DNA from: JBFKMV01 sp041629655
Lineage (GTDB): Bacteria; Acidobacteriota; Polarisedimenticolia; Polarisedimenticolales; Polarisedimenticolaceae
NCBI GenBank assembly: GCA_041629655.1
Contig: JBFKMV010000095.1
Span: 1 to 18,654 of the forward strand
Length of the DNA: 18,654 nucleotides
Direction of reading: 5' to 3'
Both the position numbers and the translations under genes were made by a program. Numbering within the stretch: the first letter of the stretch is position 1; every line of letters begins with the position of its first letter. The notes below the pieces were generated by a model. It was given only the letters and a program-made list of their open reading frames with translations. It searched no databases and had not been told where the DNA came from. Shown in pieces: positions 15,943 to 18,654 of the stretch.

Positions 15943-18654
15943 TCAGCCGCCGCGGCGCGACGCGGTCAGCGCCCGCAGCGCGCGCTCGGAGCGCGCGGAC
16001 CAGCCGGAGTGGATCTCGGTCACCGAGCCGCTGCCGTCGATCAGCACCGTCACCGGCACCGTGGCCTCGCCGGTCGGGTACAACCGTTCCAGCGCCGCCT
16101 CGTCGGTGGTGTAGACGGGATAGGTGATGTTGCGCTCGCGCAGGTAGCCGGGCACCTGGTCGGCGGTGTCCAGGTCGACGCTGATCCCGACCAGGTCCAC
16201 GCCGGCCCGTTTCAATGCCGGGGCCAGACGCTCCAGCTCCGGCATCTCCTTGGCGCAGGGTACGCACCACGTGGCCCAGAAGTTGACCAACAGGCGCCGG
16301 CCCGGACGCAGCAGGTCGGCCAGGCGGCTCGGCGAGCCGTCGGGGGAACGCAGCGCGAGGTCCGGCAGCGGTTGCCCGGTGCGGAAGCCGAGCCGCGCCA
16401 GGAACGCGTCCTCCGGCGACAACGGATCGACCAGCGAGAAGCGGCGCTCGGCGACCTGCAGCGGGTCGCGCCGGCCCTGCACGACGCGGATCGCCGAGCC
16501 CGGCGCCACCGGGCCGACCCGCTGGACCTCACCGCCCGGCCAGACCACCTCGACCTCGCGCGGGGCCGGATCGTCGCCCAGCCCGAACGTCAGCCGCGGG
16601 TCGTGCTGCGAGAGGAACCCGCTGCCGCCCGACTTGAGCTTGACCCGCAGTCCCTCGGGCCCACGCACGCGGACCACCGCGCCGAAGGCGTCCTTGCCGG
16701 CCGCGGCGCCCTCGAGCGCAACGCGCAGGAACCCGTTCCTGTTCCCGACGTTGTTGCGGAACAGGAAGTGCGCGTCGCCCTGCGCCGTGGTCAGGAAGAT
16801 GTCGGTGTCGCCGTCGTTGTCCAGGTCGGCGAACACCGAGCCGCGCCCGTCGGAGATCGAATCGACCCCGCTGACGCCCGAGACGTCGAGGAACGTCCCG
16901 TCGCCCCGGTTCAGCACCAACAGGTCGCGCTCGTAACCGCTGAAGGAGAAACCTTCCTTGAAGATCGCCCCCATGTGGTTGTCATGGTAGCCGGTGCTTC
17001 CGGCCTGTTCGGCTCGTTCGGCGGCGGCCACGACGTGGCGCCAGAACAGGCTTCACGTGTCCTTCATCGACTTGCCGGAGACAAAGCCGTTGGGCGTGTA
17101 GATGTCCTCCCAGCCGTCGTTGTCGAAGTCGATGAACCCGCCGCCGAAGGCCCAGCCGCCCGACAGACCGCCGAGCGATTCCGTGACGTCGCGGAACGTG
17201 CCGTCGCCGGCGTTGGCGTACAGGCTGTTCCCGGCGGCCTGCTTGGTCAGGGTCTCGCGGACCTCGTGACCCTCGGGGTACAGGAGCTTCAGGATCCGGT
17301 TGCCGGCGGTCGAGGACATGTTGGTCACGTGCAGATCGAAGTCGCCGTCGTTGTCGTAGTCGCCGAACGAGACCCCCATGCCGAAGCCGGGGTCCACGAC
17401 GCCCATCGAGCCGGCCACGTCGGTGAACCGCCCGCCGTCGTTGCGGTACAGCGCGTTCTCGCCGAAGTCGTTGGCCACGTAGAGGTCGGGGTCGCCGTCC
17501 TGGTCGACGTCCAGGAACCCGGCGGCGTAGCTCCAGCGCGAATCCGCGACGCCCCACTCCGCGGCGGCCTCGGTGAAGGTGCCGTCGCCGTCGTTGAGCA
17601 GCAGCAGGTTCGGCGTGCCGTTGGTCGCCTGGACCCACGAATTCGGCATCACGGTGCCGTAGTGGTTGTACGAGCAGACGTAGATGTCCGGGTAGCCGTC
17701 GGCGTTGACGTCGGCCGAGACGGCGCTGAACCCCACCGCGGCCCGGTCGACCCCGGCCTTTTCGGAGACGTCCCAGAAGCGCAGCTCGCCGTCGGGGACG
17801 AAGCGGTTCTCGAGCAGCACCTGCTTGCCCACGGCGGCGAAGAACAGGTCGGCGTCGCCGTCGTTGTCGTAATCCAGGAACAGCACCCCCGAGCCGGTCG
17901 GCGCGAACTTGACCAGCGTCTCCTCGCCGGCTTCGCGGAAGCGGCCGTCGCCCAGGTTGAGGTACAGGTAGTTCTCGTCCACGCCCGTCGCGGCGAGGTC
18001 CAGCAGGCCGTCGCCGTCGACGTCGGCCGCGGCGGCGCCGTGGGACACGAAGCCCTGGTTGTTCCCCACGCCGAACGCCGGGAAGCGCGACGCGACGCCG
18101 GCCGGGAACGCGACCTCCGAGAACAGCTCCTCGGCGGCGACCTTGCCCTCCAGCGTCTCCAGCTCGAAATGGTCGATGCGCCACGGGCCGTCGCCCGAGC
18201 GCTGGATGCCGACGTGGGCGGTGCCCTTCAGCCACTCGCGCTGTCCCGCGGCGTTGCGGCCGACGACGAAGAACTTGAGCCCGGCGTCTCCCCGGCCGGG
18301 CGCGGCGGGGTCGAACGCCGCCTGCTTGACCTTGAACCGCACGTCGTCGAGCTCGCGGAAGCGCTCCAGGAACGCGAACAGCTCGTCGCGGAACGCGGGG
18401 CCGGGGACCGGGCGGGGGGATCCGGCGGCCGGCCACTCGCGGCGCTCGACCCAGCGGTGCAGCGGCTGCGCCGCAGGCGGCTCGGCGGCGAGCGGCGTCG
18501 CCTCGACCTGGTCGGCGAAGTACCGACCGGCTCCCTCGCGGTCGCGGTCCCGCGTGGCCACCGACAACGCGAGCAGGTCGTTGGCCAGCGATTCGCTGAG
18601 ATCCTCGAGCGTCTCGAGCCGGCTGCGGTCGAACGACCCGCCGTCACCGCCGCA
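15943..18654 (-). CDS. Candidate selenoprotein: FG-GAP propeller / ASPIC-UnbV / thioredoxin-like protein, read through an in-frame TGA (5' end outside window)
   Basis: The frame is open from the window edge to the TGA at 15943-15945 except for one TGA at 17053-17055, giving 903 residues if it is read as an amino acid. A conventional reading would give two genes, 17053-18654 and 15943-17031 (GTG start). Residues 1 to about 190 include an NTF2-like stretch (WRIDHFELETLEGK). Six FG-GAP/VCBS repeats follow, with calcium loops such as DVDGDGLLDL, DYDNDGDADL, DVNADGYPDI, DVDQDGDPDL, DYDNDGDFDL and DFDNDGWEDI. The TGA (residue 534) sits in KSMKDT-U-SLFWRHVV. Then come a seventh repeat (DLDNDGDTDI), an ASPIC/UnbV domain ending in VVWPGGEVQRV, and a TlpA/ResA-type thioredoxin domain with WCVPC (Cys797, Cys800). 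The region downstream of the TGA has no ribosome site of its own. A nonsense mutation remains possible. The TTG at 18567 is probably an internal Leu. Confidence 0.72.
17003..17051 (-). promoter_or_regulatory. Candidate bacterial SECIS stem-loop
   Basis: Counting the U of UGA as 1, GCCUGUUC (5-12) pairs perfectly with GAACAGGC (46-53). Inside, GCCAC (17-21) pairs with GUGGC (25-29) around the loop GUC (22-24). GGC (14-16) can extend the inner stem with GCC at 31-33, leaving one bulged C, or pair with GCC at 43-45, leaving a bulged U13. Bacterial SECIS elements lie directly 3' of the UGA and need a G at the start of a small apical loop. In E. coli fdhF the key GU is at 23-24; here it is at 22-23. 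Confidence 0.6.
17053..17055 (-). other. In-frame TGA, candidate selenocysteine codon
   Basis: The codons around it read ATG AAG GAC ACG TGA AGC CTG TTC TGG CGC CAC. Related FG-GAP/ASPIC proteins, as I recall them, continue here with a conserved 'S.FWR.VV' motif. That motif is present, in frame, right after the TGA. Confidence 0.65.

Noticed and set aside
15943..17031. Independent gene starting at GTG 17031
   Set aside because: There is no ribosome site, and the start falls inside the FWRHVV motif and just before a lone propeller blade. It is in the same frame as the upstream part, so reading through the TGA explains it better.

Overview
The window is 18.65 kb of very GC-rich bacterial DNA, densely packed with long genes and short spacers. 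No rRNA, tRNA, CRISPR array or insertion sequence is visible. The gene content is an S46 dipeptidyl peptidase, an OPT-family transporter, a Ycf48-like propeller lipoprotein, an FG-GAP/ASPIC-UnbV protein, and several lipoproteins with signal peptides. This points to a Gram-negative-type, probably heterotrophic bacterium. Acidobacteriota or a similar high-GC lineage is my best guess, inferred from family content only.

Layout. At 1-729 (+) lie the tail of a phosphoribosyltransferase-like gene and a YjbQ/UPF0047 gene. A CsgG-like gene with an SH3-like tail (733-1650, -) converges on them. A 375-bp divergent spacer (1651-2025) holds a probable gene remnant and an 18-bp palindrome. Two related lipoproteins (2026-3569, +) follow and collide tail to tail with a Ycf48-like lipoprotein (3551-4561, -). 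Then come three minus-strand genes: an OPT transporter (4671-6626), an S46 peptidase (6709-8949) and a radical SAM protein (9072-9944). The transporter and peptidase together suggest peptide scavenging: the exported peptidase releases dipeptides and a transporter of the oligopeptide family lies next to it. A 60-bp divergent spacer separates them from a tight plus-strand cluster (10005-15935): a zinc-ribbon CheR-like methyltransferase, an HTTM-like membrane protein, a small membrane-anchored protein, an acyltransferase-3 membrane protein, and a two-gene osmoprotectant-type ABC importer (ATPase plus a substrate-binding/permease fusion). Three of its junctions are 4-base stop/start overlaps, so it is very probably one operon.

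The most interesting item is at the right end (15943-18654, -). What first looks like two adjacent genes is one continuous reading frame broken by a single TGA at 17053-17055. The frame keeps its family homology straight through the TGA. Six FG-GAP propeller repeats lie before it. The seventh repeat, an ASPIC/UnbV domain and a TlpA/ResA-type thioredoxin domain (CVPC) lie after it. Immediately 3' of the TGA is a stem-loop with a perfect 8-bp outer stem and an inner stem capped by a GUC loop starting 19 nt after the TGA. That matches the geometry of a bacterial SECIS element. I interpret the gene as a candidate selenoprotein (Sec at in-window residue 534). A nonsense mutation or sequencing error is the main alternative.
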